Shown in pieces: positions 49,901 to 61,379 of a stretch of DNA of 64,000 nucleotides. Position 1 is the first letter of the stretch; every line of letters begins with the position of its first letter. A model generated the notes under the pieces. The model was not told where the DNA came from, made no database searches, and saw only the letters and a program-made list of their open reading frames with translations. The translations under genes were made by a program, and so were the position numbers. The DNA comes from Rhea pennata (taxonomy: Eukaryota > Chordata > Aves > Rheiformes > Rheidae): NCBI RefSeq assembly GCF_028389875.1, contig NC_084668.1, forward strand, positions 18,185,993-18,249,992, written 5' to 3'.

Positions 49901-52900
49901 CTCAGTGCTGCACTGTCAAAGACAGAGTGCAGCCCATAAAGCCCTCCAAGGCTGGGATATCCTGCTGAGGAATAGACGAGAAAAAGGTTGCCTTCATGGG
50001 ATTTAGGCTCCTCTTGGAAAATCTCTCATTCCTACGTGCCGGAACAAGCCTGGTCATAGTCCTTTTAACTCCAGTTTTGGAATAAAATGGTGCTGATTTC
50101 TGCTGCATTATCACAGACATCCTAAGCAATATACATGAATGGGGCTGAAGAGACTTAATCAGGCTTTACAAAAGCTATGAAAACTCCTACAGGGAACTCA
50201 GTGACAGAAGCCCACATCCAGAATGCTAGCCTGTACAGGGAATAACATGTCAAAGGCTCACACAGAGGCATAACTCACCATCCTCTTCCAGTTCATCTCA
50301 GAGGTCTCCATCTTCTGCAGACACTTCAGCTCCAGTTTGTGGAGGACTCTGGCAGCCTTCAGCTCCACCTCAATCACATGCCTAGCTGTGACCCGAAGGA
50401 AGATCCAGTCTGGCTCTGGGTCACCTTCACTTTCTATTTGGCTCACCAGTACTGGTTGGCAAAGGTCCACTGCCGAGCAAAACAACTAGAGGTCAGTACA
50501 CACAGCAGGCCCTCAGGCCCAAGTTGCGTCTCACTGGGGATCAGTAGTTCCACCCAATCCTCTGAGACAGGCTGTGACTTGGGGCAACACACAGATGATA
50601 GAAGGCATATGCATACTAGCTGTAAAGCTGCAGAACTACTGTATGCAAAAGCATTAAATGAAGGCAGCTCTGCAGGTACTCCAGCAGTAGACTCAAGTCC
50701 TATTCTCCCTGCTTCCTCGCCTCCTTTCCACAGGCAGCACTACGGCAACCGTGTATATCTGCTTCAGCTGTAAGAGGGATGAAAGGGATATCAAGTCAGT
50801 GGCATTCCTCCAGCAAAATGCTAGCACAGAGGCAGCCATACCTGAGTGCTTAGGAGGTGCCAGAAGCAGAGAAATTGGTCTCAGCCTTGATGGAGGTCTC
50901 CCAAGACTGTGTCCTCATCCCTGCCCAAAGGTCCTAGTGTCTACTTGGCCAAAGTCCTTAGAAGACCCACAAAATTGGGCAGTGTGATGAAGTTTCAGGG
51001 ATATTACATTTGATCCATCCATTCTATCATCACCCAAGCCCTTAAACACATCACTGAGAGTATCCATTTACCTTCTGTCTTCTTATCTTCTTCCTCCCCA
51101 AGCATCAGCTCATCTGCCTCCTCTTCTCTTTGTTCTCCTCTCACCTGCACATCCAGCTGTAGGTCAGGCTCTTCTTCCTTCCCAGTGTTGTCCAAAGGAC
51201 AAGAAGATTCTTTCTGGAACACTTGGGGTTTTCCTTGCTCTGGGCCAAAGCTCTCACTCAGCAAGTCCATTGCAGCAGGTCTGCCTGCAATCTCATCTGC
51301 AGAATGGCTATGGCCTATTACAGGTACTTGGTCATGCTTCTCCAGGCATTCCTTGTACTGCAGCCAGTTAACACCAAAGCAATCTCTGAAGCTGTCCATA
51401 CGCTTCATCTCCTTCTGATGCTGCAGGACAAGACCTGCACAGAGAAAACCTTCGAAGTATGGAGACAGTCACCATGCCAGAGCACACACCTCTGACTGTG
51501 GGCTGTTTAGCTGCTGTGTTACCAAGGAAGAAGACAAGCCTCACCAGCAGAGAGAGATAAAGCCTGGGGCTCATGTTCTGTGTCACTGGGCTCTGAAATG
51601 CTTGCTCTGCGCACTTTAACTTTTCCCTGGAACAAACAGGACAATAACTGGGAGGCCTCAGAATGACTGAAAACAGCATCTGATCATAGGCTCTGACATG
51701 CAAAAGGGTGCCTGACCACTCTTGGTTGTTCCAGTATAAAAACACCTCACAAAACATTTGTTACAGTCGTTCAAGACTGACTTTAAACCAAGCCCCTACC
51801 TAGCACACACCAGCGTAGAGGTCCAGTACTACCCTGTCAGTACTAGGCAACATCCCATAGCACGTCTTTCACAGAGAACCATCTCCCCCCTCCCAACAGG
51901 CCAGCTACAAAATTAAGATGCTATGTCAGTCCCAGACCTTGCATTTCTTCCGAGGGTGCCTGACAGCCACGTTCTCCACTGGAGACTGACTGTCGCTGAG
52001 GTCTGCAGCGCAGGAACTGTCCAGAGCACTGCGGTCCAGTGCAGTCTTCTCTGAGGTAGAAGTGTGGATCGACTGTGACATACTTTGCATAGATTTTGGA
52101 AGAAACTAAGCCAAAAGAAGAGAATGTTGCCTGCTGAGCATGAAGGTGATGCCAGGTAACAAAGCCGTAACTCAAGCTGAGAACATCCCTGCTCATCGTC
52201 CCAAACATATACCATATCAGTAGAAGTGGTGACATAAATCCTGCCTGGTTGACTCAACTGCTTGTCATGACCGCTCCAATTTAACTCAATCTATGCCTTT
52301 CTTAAAACAGCACATAGGGAATTGACAACTGTTTTGCTGACACATAACCTCAAGTGTCAAGTGCTCGATAGCACCTGAAAGGGAAACAGGTAAGGTTCCA
52401 AATTCTGTACTGCTGCACAGGACAGTATAAACTAATTGATCAGTCCCAACAATTACAGGAATCAGCATGAATTGAGCCAGAAAGAATTACTTCAAAGAGG
52501 CAAGTCAGCCAACACAGATTAAGTGGGACCCATGAGGATGGAGAAACCTGTCAGACTTCCCACTCCCAAAGCCAGTAAAATCAGTTTACAGCACTGTACT
52601 TACCATTAGGTCTGAGGAAGATAGTGGTTCTCCATCCAAGAGGAACTGTAATTAGAGACCCATTTGCAGTCAGATTCCACCTGGCTGGCACTTATCCAGG
52701 ACAGCATCTACCGAGTCCTATTCCCATTCAGACCACCCTAGGGTCAGGTTCTTGACACATGATCCTTGCACAAGACTGTAAAGACTACCAGAAGCAACCC
52801 TATTCCCACCTATCCATCACTCCTTCAGCTGTAGCTACCTGAAGCCAGAAGGGACCATTGTGGTTTTCCTGACTACAGATTTCAGCAGTGGAACCTATCT

Positions 52901-55900
52901 AAGGCAATTTGCAGAAGTGATATGACAAAGATACTACTGCAACACTTCATGAATTGTTTCGAGGGCTACTCATCTTCACCTCAAAAACTTAAATTCTACT
53001 TACAGGCTTAGTCTACCTATCTCCCAGTAAGCTCAGTAAGCCCCTGCTTGGCAGACTGAAAGCACTGAACAGGACACTGCTCCCATGCAAACTCTTAAAT
53101 TGACCAAGTCTCCTTTATTCTTCCCCAAGAACTTAATCAGATGAACATCTGGAGTCTCACACTAAGCTGCATTTGGCTACAAAGCATGGAGCAATCCTGA
53201 AGTGAATCTTTCCTAACAAACAGGAAGAGCAAGTAATCTATTTCCTCCTCTGGACACAAGGTTTCATAGCAGATGGGCACAAGAGCTCTTTGACAACTTG
53301 TGAAGTGTTCAAAGGATGAATGGCAGAGGATTTTGCAGGTTGAGTAAAAGGAAAGAACCCACTAAATGGAAAAAAAGAAAAAAGAGAAATTTTTACAAAA
53401 AAGAAGGCTCACTGAAAGCTTGTTTCAAAACATGTTTGATGACAACAAATCTAGCCATTTGCTGCTAGCACAAAGAGCATACCAGCTCTGCAACACCTCT
53501 TATCCATCAGTAAGCACTTTTACTTGCTAAACTGTCAGAACACTTTCTTTGTTGGCTCATTTATTTAAAAGCAGGCCACCAAGAAGCAATTTAAGCACCA
53601 GAATGCAAGGGAAACAGCGAAAACACCAGGCTCAGAGCACAGTGATGAGAGGAAAAAGGTGGTGTTCACTACCGCCAAAGTAGTATGTGATCAGGCACGG
53701 TGGGCTGAGTCAGTGATTTCCTTGATTGCAAAGCCCAGCTAAACAGTCACTACCTGGCAGGAATAGAGCAAAGATTTGGGACAGTTAGTAAGCAAAACTG
53801 ATGAATTAGACAGGGAAGAAGGATTAAGACCTGAGGTCCTGCAAACCTAAGATCAGTACTGAGCTCTGTCTATCCTGGTCAAAACACCTCACTAAAATTT
53901 AAGCATAAACTACTCAACCTTCACCTTTGCACCACTCGAACCAGCTTTCAAGTTTCCAAAATACTTTCCTCTCATTTCCTCCCGTGCTTTAGAACACCCT
54001 AATCTTTCAATCCCAGGGGCAGAAGGCATATAGCCAATACTCACGTTGGAAGACACTGCCCTGGGAGACACATGTACAAGCGTTGCAGATCGGTGGTTTT
54101 GATGGAACCATAATGGGTTTCCCTCCAGGTGCAGCTAGGTGAGGAAATTAGAGACATATTTATTAGCAGTAGTATTCTGTACCTCAACCTCATCTGCCCT
54201 AGGGCTCCAGGATTTCTCTCTGCTTCAGGAAATATGGAGTAGAATGACGACAAATCCAGGAGAGGACCAAGCTTTTTCCAATGCTTTCTGAAATTTTTTT
54301 AACAGAGAATGAAATTAAGTATTTCTTATTCATGCCTCTAAATCAACAAAAGCCTTTCCTGTACTGACCCCAGAAAGTGACGGGAGAACTGTCTTCTGCA
54401 GTCTATTTTACTTCATAGGCCCTAGAGTGACTGCAGTTTTCCTACTTCAAGCTTCTCTGAACACCACAGATCCACAAAAGAATTAGGTGAATATCTTTAC
54501 AGAACTTGGTAGCTTTAGTACCAGCTTTCCTCATCAAAACTAAATGCTTAAGAGCTGAATTTAACTTCCAACACTCTTCTTGCCCAGCAGCCTTCACCTT
54601 GCAACACCAGACCATGACATTTGCAATCTACGAACCAACTAGGCTTCATGCTTACCTTTTTTAAGCAGTGCAGAGTGGACAGTGGTGCTAACTGGGCATG
54701 TTCTAGTAGCAGGTTATAGGCCACATCCAGGTGCTGCAGATTCACCAGCTGTTCCACCCCTGCAAACAAAGCAAGAAGTCATCAGCAAGCGAGAAGACAT
54801 AACCAAAGAACCTTCCCCCACCCCTCTCTCCCACACCGAAGACTAGTAAAAATAGCTGTGCCCAAAATTTCAAGCTGTGTTCCTCCTGGAAGAGGGAAAG
54901 GCCTCTAGCTCAGAAGCACTCCCCCCCTCCTCGGGCTCACCATTAACGCTGTCAAGTTCATTGTTCCGCAGGATCAGAGTCACCAGCTTGGATCGGCTGA
55001 AGATGCCAAGGTTTGGCACCTTTGACAGGAAGTTATAGGCCAGATTGAGGTACTCTAGTTCTGTAAGGGTCTGTTCAGAGAGAAGAACAGCACCAGATCA
55101 ATTGAGACTTTAGCTCAAAGCCTGATCCTGAACTCAAGACAGGGCACTAGCCCCTACCTTTCTCTCCACCCCCGACATATGGGCACTAGCCAAAAAACAA
55201 CAGCAACCCACTAAGGCCACTTACAAATATGAGGTTTTGGGACTATTTATGCAGTAAGACTTCAATGTTCACATCTGGAGTGGTTTGCCTAGGGGCACTG
55301 ACCATGATCCAACTCCTCCGCAAAATTTGTTAGGAGAAGCTTTCCCCTGCACCATCAACTTCACAGGAAGGGACAGGACACCCCGCTTAAGCAAAAGACT
55401 GGATTTGCTACCATAAGAAGAACAGTCATCTTTCTCAAGAAAAGGAAGGGAATAACATATTGTGAGGTTCACTAACTCCATAAAAAGCTATTTCACAGCT
55501 TCTCTCAAAATAAGCAGATCTAGTCCAGGACAGACAAGATTTCAGCACTGTTCCCCAGACACACACACACTGCTTTGATAGAGAACCACCTTTCTAAAGT
55601 AATTGACAGGCAATTTCTGAGAGCAAGGAGGAAATGTTACTGGCAGTTTGGGCAAACTGAACAACAAATCCTGGCTACATCATCCTCATCTACTGTGCAG
55701 ATTACAGTGAAGTCTCAGCCACACTAGAGAGGTGACAATGATACACACAGCAAAGGTTCCTGTCTTAGAGTGGATAGGGAACACTGCCTTCTCTGGCTCA
55801 ATGAGGCAGGGATTACACGTACAGGACAAAGAGTTTCAAGGCTGCAAGTAGAAGCTCTACATCACATGCCTGTTAAGCCACGTCTCCTATTTCTTGTGGT

Positions 55901-58900
55901 ATACTTCACCTAGCAGGCACATAGCCAAAGATCACTTCAGCAGCATGCTCTCCATACACGTTCTGGGACTCACCATTAAATAGTGCTCACAGTCCTGGAC
56001 CTTGTTGTGACTCAAATTCAAGACTCTCAGCACATTCAGTAATTGCTGAAGGAGAAAAAGAGACTAGATGAGATCCTACAGGAGTCTCTATTGTACCATG
56101 GGAAGCCTGTCCAGCTGGGAGAGGCCATGAGAATAAACACTACTCACTCCCACCCAGACCCATCAGCATCAGTAAAGGAGTGCCCAGTTCCGGGCCATGA
56201 TCATCTCCTCTATTCCATTCAGTCATGCAGGAGGGATGCTCCACTCACCAGTGAGTCATCCAAGGCAGTGATCGAGTTGTAGCTGAAGTTGACAGTCTGC
56301 AATTCCAACCAGGGGAGAGCACAGCTCAGATCTCCACCACATGCTGAAATGATTTCCTAGGAAGAAGCGAGGAGTCATTCCTAATGAGTACTAGCTGTTA
56401 CAGTAACAGCAGATGAACATATGAGAACAGCTAGTGAGAACAATGCTGGCATTTTGCACCTTAAGGCCCCTGCTTTGTCTTCAGAAGGAATGACATTTAA
56501 GTCACTAATTCAAGTATTTGGATGTGGTGGGAGCTCCACAGCTAAATATTTAAAAAGAATATTTTTTGCACTCTCTAATCAAGTGACAATACTATTCTAA
56601 TACATTAGAGTTAGTAAACTCTGAATTCTAAGCACAAAGATCCATCATTACAAAATCTTTTCCAGATCATTCTCAAAGCATGGACAAAGCAGCAGATGCA
56701 TATGCTCTGGTCAAGCAACACAGGCTCTGACAGACAGAGGACAGTACTAAGCACTCCACATCAGCAGACTCTCTTCCCCAGCAGGCAGTTGCTTCTGTGC
56801 CACAGACACAATTCCAGAACCCCACTGCTAACACAATCTACATTACTCACTTCCCCACGGTCAGAGCTTGCATTCATGTCTCAAAATCCTACCAGGGACC
56901 AGTGCAGATGAGCCACAGGGCACAGCACTCCTTCTGTAAAGGCTAATTAAAAACTGCTGAGGTGCAACCAAATAAATTTTGATTGGCTGCAGGTCTTTGA
57001 ATACAGAAATGGGTTGACACACAGAACAATCACTTAAGTGACACGAACATTGGTAGGCGCCAGAAATTCTCAAGCAGCTAAAGAGGAGACTACAAAGCGC
57101 CAGAGCACAGGTGTGGAACTAACAGGGGATATTTCAGCACTGAGTCACAAGTAGGACCGCAGAGCGGGGAGAGGGGAAGCCATACACAAAATCGATTGAT
57201 AGAACAGTTAAGTTTCCCACGTCTTCCCTGTTTAAAGGGTTGTAGGATCCAGACAGTCTTCCTCCTGCAGTTTTCCCCATGGGTCTGTAGAGAGCTCACT
57301 TACCTCCAAGGTACTGATGCATTTGCAACAGGTTAGAGATTCCAGTTGTGAATAGACTAATCGCAGTCCCCGAAGGCAGTGCAGAGGGATAGACTTCAAC
57401 TGCAGCAGTAATGAGAAAGCAAGGAGAACATACATAAGAATATTATAATGTAATCTCCCATCTCCCTACTGCAGCAGGGAGTCCTTCCATTCCACTTTTT
57501 CACAGCCAGGCTTGACCCCAAGCAAATGTTGCAGAAGTTTAGACTTAGCCTTCTAGCAAGGCCACAAAAGCCTACCCACTTTTTAAGAGTGAAGGCACTC
57601 TACAACCACAAAAGTAAGTCAGAAGAAACCACACAGCAAGGCTCAAAAACAGTTTTGGCTCCCATACTTACTTCCAAATGCCGAAGGGACTTGAAAGGGA
57701 AGATCTTCACAGTAGATTGCAAAACAGAGTTTGGATCATGAACAAGCTACAGAAACAGGAAGAGAAGTGTTGCATAAATCTCAATTTGTCCTGCAGTACT
57801 ACTATCTTGATGCACTGACTGCAGCATCACAAGCCCTATCACCTCTGGTGTTCACTAACAGGCTCTCCCCCCACCTGCTGTCATCAGCACTGACTCATTA
57901 CCCTGAAGTTTAGTACAGGTCAAAAAAAAAAAAAAAAAAAAAAAAAAAGTGTATTAGCTAGCATGAGATCAAGGACTGCCAGACTGTATAGCTTCACTTC
58001 CTCTCCCCTGCCCATACGGCTTCACCAGCACCACAATGAGGTCTGACAGCTGGATTCCCCATCAGCCACCACCAACAAACCTACTAAGCAGAGAAAAATC
58101 TCACTACTAGAGCTATGTTTGCCAAACAGCTGAGCTGAACTAGCACGCTGATGGCAGATGTGCATGTGCATTTCACTAGAGCAGGCTGAGTAAGGCAAAT
58201 CACAGGCAAATACAGTGGGAAATAGGGCTGTCCCCAAGACACTTTTAGAATGAGACAGAAGAACTTACAAACTCATCCCTTGCCTTCTGTAGTACAGCCA
58301 CAGCCTCTCCCACCACAGGATAGTCAGGCCATGCTCATATTAAATCTGACTTCTTATGTTTTCTACAGTCTTTGCATAAACAGTACTTCAGATAAAGTGA
58401 ATAATGAAGTGATTAACCCTCCTACTGCAGCCACCGGAGCTGCAGAGACTGGAGAGACCACCTCTGCCAGCTACATAGAAGTGACTCATCAGGTGCAGAA
58501 CATAATCCCAAGGCCTCCTCACCACTACAGCTTCCACAGTTATGGCCATGACAGTGATGAATCACAGCACTGGCGCTTGCCAGCACTAATGCAGCATATT
58601 GAACAAGGCCATTTGTAGGGGAAGCTTGTACTGAGAGCTCTGATGATCAGTTTTAGAAAAGTTTATTACAGCTGCCATCCTTAGTTTGCCTCCTGGCAAT
58701 TCAATCACCTTCTCTCCTCTCCCTCCACTGTCTTAACATCTGAACAGGCTGATACAAAGCACCAGTTTCTCTAAGAGAATCAGTTAATGCATGGTTAATG
58801 GTAGCTTCTCCCCTCTTTTAATGCTTGCTATAGTAAAAGCCTGCTAATCTGGTTAACACAGGCACTAACCATAACATCCTCCTGCCTAAGCTGTCCTGCC

Positions 58901-59940
58901 TTTCCTTGACCTGTCAGAGCACCTATGGAGGCTGCACAGCCAGGGCAGCCTGTAGCCTCCACAGGCTCTGGGCCCCACGCTGATATCCAGTCTTATCACG
59001 TTGTTATTCAGATGTTACAGGGAAGTTTTAACAACAAACTCCAACCTGTCTCATACCAAAAACACTATAGGCCATAGTGCCAGAGACCTGAGGACTCGAT
59101 CACAACATCTCCTAGGAACAGCCTAGAGAGCTAATTCCTTTTTTTCCTTCTGGTCCCGTTTCACCACTACCACTCTTCCAGCAGCTTCACAGCACATGCC
59201 ACCTTTCAAGAAGTCCTCTGAAACATCTTTCATGCCATGCTCTTACTTCTACTGCAACCTTCTCAAAATTCAGTCAAGCAGGGCATGTTGTTAGTGACTG
59301 ACTGTGCTGTGAAAGAGAGCGGCCAGAACATGCAAGCCTCAAAAATAGGAAGCAGAAAGCCCCGGATTACAGGGTGGAGACCACACTTGCGACTGGCTGG
59401 GCTCGCGCACCCTGGCCCCGCGGCGCTGCGCACGCCGACCACGGCTCGGGGAGCAATACCAAGCGCTGCCCGGACCGCTCGGGCGACCTTCCCAACGCCG
59501 CAGCACGGCCAGGGCGCGAAGGGCCCCCGCGGGCCGCTTCTAACGCGGCGAGGCTCCCGCGGGGGCGCGGCCGGGCACGGACCTTCAGGGAGCGAGTCTT
59601 CTGCAGGACGTCGAAGAGGAACTGCGCCTGGAGCAGGGCGGCCGAGTCGGCGGGGTGCGAGGGCAGGGCGACGAAGCCGCGGCCCTGGTTCCGGGAGCCC
59701 AGGTGCTGCTCGAAGACGCGCGTGAGGTGCTGCAGGGCGGGCGCGGGCAGCCTCAGGGTGCTGCGGCCGTCCAGGACCACGTCCCCTGCGGGAAGGCACG
59801 GCGCGGCGCCCGCCGTCAGCGCCAGCGGCCGCGCCCGCCGCCGGCCCCGCGGGGCCCCGCGCCGGCCGCCGCCGCCACTCACCCGCGTCCTGCAGCAGCC
59901 GCGCCAGGCCCCGCACCAGCGTCTCCGCTGCCGCCGCCAT
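40934..59940 (-). CDS. STK11IP: serine/threonine kinase 11-interacting protein, 24 exons
   Basis: Leucine-rich-repeat protein that binds STK11/LKB1 and SMAD4 in mammals and is reported at lysosomes. Exons, 5' to 3': 59940-59883, 59785-59583, 57746-57672, 57399-57304, 56356-56249, 56045-55974, 55070-54941, 54759-54656, 54134-54045, 52645-52604, 52105-51938, 51626-51545, 51434-51072, 50469-50279, 49370-49260, 48491-48296, 46796-46299, 44789-44674, 44468-44371, 44187-44009, 43759-43675, 43195-43113, 41631-41405, 41074-40934. Every phase joins and gives 1171 residues; human has about 1090. Residues 20-86 match the human N-terminus ([22 protein letters not shown]). Leucine-rich repeats run from about 100 to 310 ([28 protein letters not shown]). 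[15 protein letters not shown] is conserved. CxxC pairs at 659/662 and 707/710 suggest a zinc ribbon. The C-terminal half ([34 protein letters not shown]) follows human throughout. Start is the first [12 protein letters not shown]. Confidence 0.95.
42330..42400 (+). mobile_element. CR1 LINE fragment
   Basis: The sequence GCCTCAGCTGGAACAGGGTCC, followed by AGTTTGGGGCACTGTACTCTA and AAACTGGAGAG, follows the CR1 3' region (CTCAGCTGGAGTACTGTGTCC, AGTTTTGGGCACC, AATTGGAGAG in my memory of the consensus). It is short and diverged, so old. It lies in STK11IP intron 22. Confidence 0.6.
45620..45675 (+). mobile_element. CR1 LINE 3'-end fragment
   Basis: GGGTTGGAGCAGATGACCTC followed by CAGAGGCCCTTTCCAA closely matches the 3' end typical of sauropsid CR1 elements (GGTTGGACTAGATGATCTCC, AGAGGTCCCTTCCAACC). 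It supports a bird, crocodilian or turtle source. It lies in STK11IP intron 17. Confidence 0.75.
46299..46796 (-). other. STK11IP: STK11IP exon 17: second CxxC pair and Ser-rich linker
   Basis: The largest STK11IP exon (498 bp). It opens with [11 protein letters not shown], like human AVCPNCGSDHV, then a long Ser/Glu-rich linker with little order (for example [19 protein letters not shown]). The linker is longer than in human and explains part of the extra length of the protein. It ends at a GTGAGT donor in phase 1. Confidence 0.8.
47560..47910 (+). mobile_element. CR1 LINE fragment, decayed
   Basis: Pieces in CR1 order are visible: GTTGAGCTTATTTAGTCTAA then AGAAGAGAAGACAGGAGTAAC, next AGCAATAGGCTTAAGATTACAG, then TGAAATAGTGGAGCAGATTACC. 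These follow the CR1 3' untranslated and terminal region at lower identity. It lies in STK11IP intron 16 and looks old. Confidence 0.6.
49703..49725 (+). repeat. G-rich homopolymer run
   Basis: A run of 13 G followed by A and six more G, in STK11IP intron 14. It could form a G-quadruplex on the plus strand and is prone to length error. Confidence 0.85.
54045..57746 (-). other. STK11IP: STK11IP leucine-rich repeat exons 3-9
   Basis: Seven exons (75, 96, 108, 72, 130, 104 and 90 bp) code for residues 88-312 and hold the leucine-rich repeats. Recurring LxxLxLxxN patterns appear as [53 protein letters not shown] and [10 protein letters not shown]. Most introns are phase 0, and several repeats are split by an intron. 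In the human protein this half folds as the LRR domain. Confidence 0.85.
57922..57948 (+). repeat. A homopolymer, 27 bases
   Basis: An uninterrupted run of 27 A in STK11IP intron 2. No LINE or SINE body was recognised directly to its left, so it is listed as a simple repeat only. Its length in the assembly may be inexact. Confidence 0.9.
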
Positions 59941-60450
59941 TGGCGAGGGACGGAGGCCGAGGTGGCCCCGGCCGCGCCGCTGCCGCCCGGCACTTCCGCG
60001 TTTCCGCAGAGCCGCGCGCGCTTCCGCCACCGAGCGCGCCGGCCGCGGCTAGAGCGCCGCCGCCGCTTACATCCGGTTGCCATGGAGCCCGCCCCAGCGT
60101 CATCCTCCCGCACGGCGGGGCCCGCGCCCCCCCCGCCGCCAGGGGTCCCGCCGCCGCCGCCGCCGCCGCCGCCGCGCCCAGCCCGCCCGTGCCGCCGCGG
60201 CTGCGCAGGGCCGCGGCGCGGCGGGGGGCGCCGCGCGGAGCGGCCCCACGGCGGTGCCCGGGCGCGGGGCGGCAGCGCCCTACCTGTAAGCGGGGAGGGG
60301 GGGGCGGGACCGCGGCGCGGCGCGGCACGGCGCGGCACGGCGCGGCACGGCGCGGCGCGGCGCGTGTCGGGCGGAGCGCGGCGCGGCGGCGGCGGCTCTG
60401 CTCCTCCGGCGCTGCGAGGTAGGGGGCCGGCCGGGGGCCGCCGCCTCGGG
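59420..60450. promoter_or_regulatory. STK11IP: CpG-island promoter of STK11IP, possibly bidirectional
   Basis: This CpG-dense stretch covers STK11IP exons 1-2 and the DNA upstream. ETS-type GGAA sites (CACTTCCGC at about 59993 and CATCCGGTT at about 60070) lie within 140 bases upstream of the STK11IP ATG, a common layout for housekeeping promoters with no TATA box. A good plus-strand ATG with a following donor starts 142 bases away, so the island may drive transcription both ways. Confidence 0.6.
60082..60285 (+). CDS. candidate first exon of an unidentified divergent gene
   Basis: The ATG sits in a strong Kozak context (TTGCCATGG). It opens a 68-codon frame beginning MEPAPASSS, then proline runs (a stretch of nine Pro) and an Arg/Gly-rich part, ending before a GTAAGC donor in phase 0. 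The left edge of the exon would be at the STK11IP bidirectional promoter. I do not recognise the protein and found no convincing second exon before 64 kb. In such GC-rich DNA open frames arise by chance, so this may not be coding; the exon could also be a non-coding transcript start. Confidence 0.25.
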
Positions 60451-60814
60451 AGGCTTGGCGGGGGGGGGGGTGGAGGGACGGGGCCTGCTGCTGTCACCCC
60501 CTGCCCTCGCCCCCGGTGTGTCCTGGTTGGAGCCCACGCGTCTCCGCGGACACGCGTGGCCACCTCCGCTGTCCCGCAGCACGCGGGCTCCCTCCCCGGA
60601 CCCCGGTTTGCGACCCGCGGCGCTGCATGGCACGGCACGGGGCACGCAGTGTGGCACGCTCCCGGGCGCAGCGCCGTGCACAGCCGGGCGCGTGGCCCGG
60701 TGTGCGGCACGGCGCGTGGCAGGGCACGGCGCGCAGCGTAGTGCACAGTGTGGCCTGATCCCGGGTGCAGCACCGTGCGCAGCCGGGTGCGTGGCATGGC
60801 ACAGCACCGTGCCC

Positions 60815-61345
60815 AGCGTGGTGCATGGCCCGGCGGGGTGCCCAGCGTGGCACGGCACCGGGGCAGCACCGTGCCCAGCGTGGTGCATGGCCCGGCGGGT
60901 GCCCAGCATGGCACAGCACCAGGGCAGCACCGTGCACAGCGTGGTGCATGGCACGGCGGGGTGCCCAGCATGGCACGGCACCGGGGCAGCACCGTGCTCA
61001 GCGTGGTGCATGGCCCGGCGGGTGCCCAGCATGGCACAGCACCAGGGCAGCACCGTGCACAGCGTGGTGCATGGCCCGGCGGGTGCCCAGCATGGCACGG
61101 CACCGGGGCAGCACCGTGCTCAGCGTGGTGCATGGCCCGGCGGGGTGCCCAGCGTGGCACGGCACCGGGGCAGCACCGTGCACAGCGTGGTGCATGGCCC
61201 GGCGGGTGCCCAGCGTGGCACGGCACCGGGGCAGCACCGTGCACAGCGTGGTGCATGGCACGGCGGGGTGCCCAGCATGGCACGGCACCGTGCACAGCAT
61301 GGTGCATGGCACAGCGGGGTGCGCAGCGTGGCACAGCACCAGGGC
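60815..61345. repeat. 61/62-bp GC-rich minisatellite
   Basis: The phrase TGGTGCATGG recurs at 60819, 60881, 60942, 61004, 61065, 61126, 61188 and 61249, giving spacings of 61 or 62 bases, then once more after 41 bases at 61290. Each unit carries CAGCACCGTGC, TGGTGCATGGC and GTGCCCAGC, with GTGC/GCAC arms that can pair. Looser copies of the same words extend left to about 60620. Open frames through the array on several strands are composition effects. Confidence 0.92.
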
Positions 61346-61379
61346 ATCTCCCCCCGAGTCTGTGTACTGCTAGAGCCAT

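Noticed and set aside
59941-60030. STK11IP extension upstream of the first ATG
   Set aside because: The longer frame begins with GTG and lies in the CpG-island promoter. The ATG at 59940 fits the family N-terminus.
59367-61379. A 670-codon minus-strand open frame
   Set aside because: It crosses the minisatellite, the STK11IP promoter, its first exon and the first intron. The repetitive part has a period that is not a multiple of three, so it is not a conserved protein.
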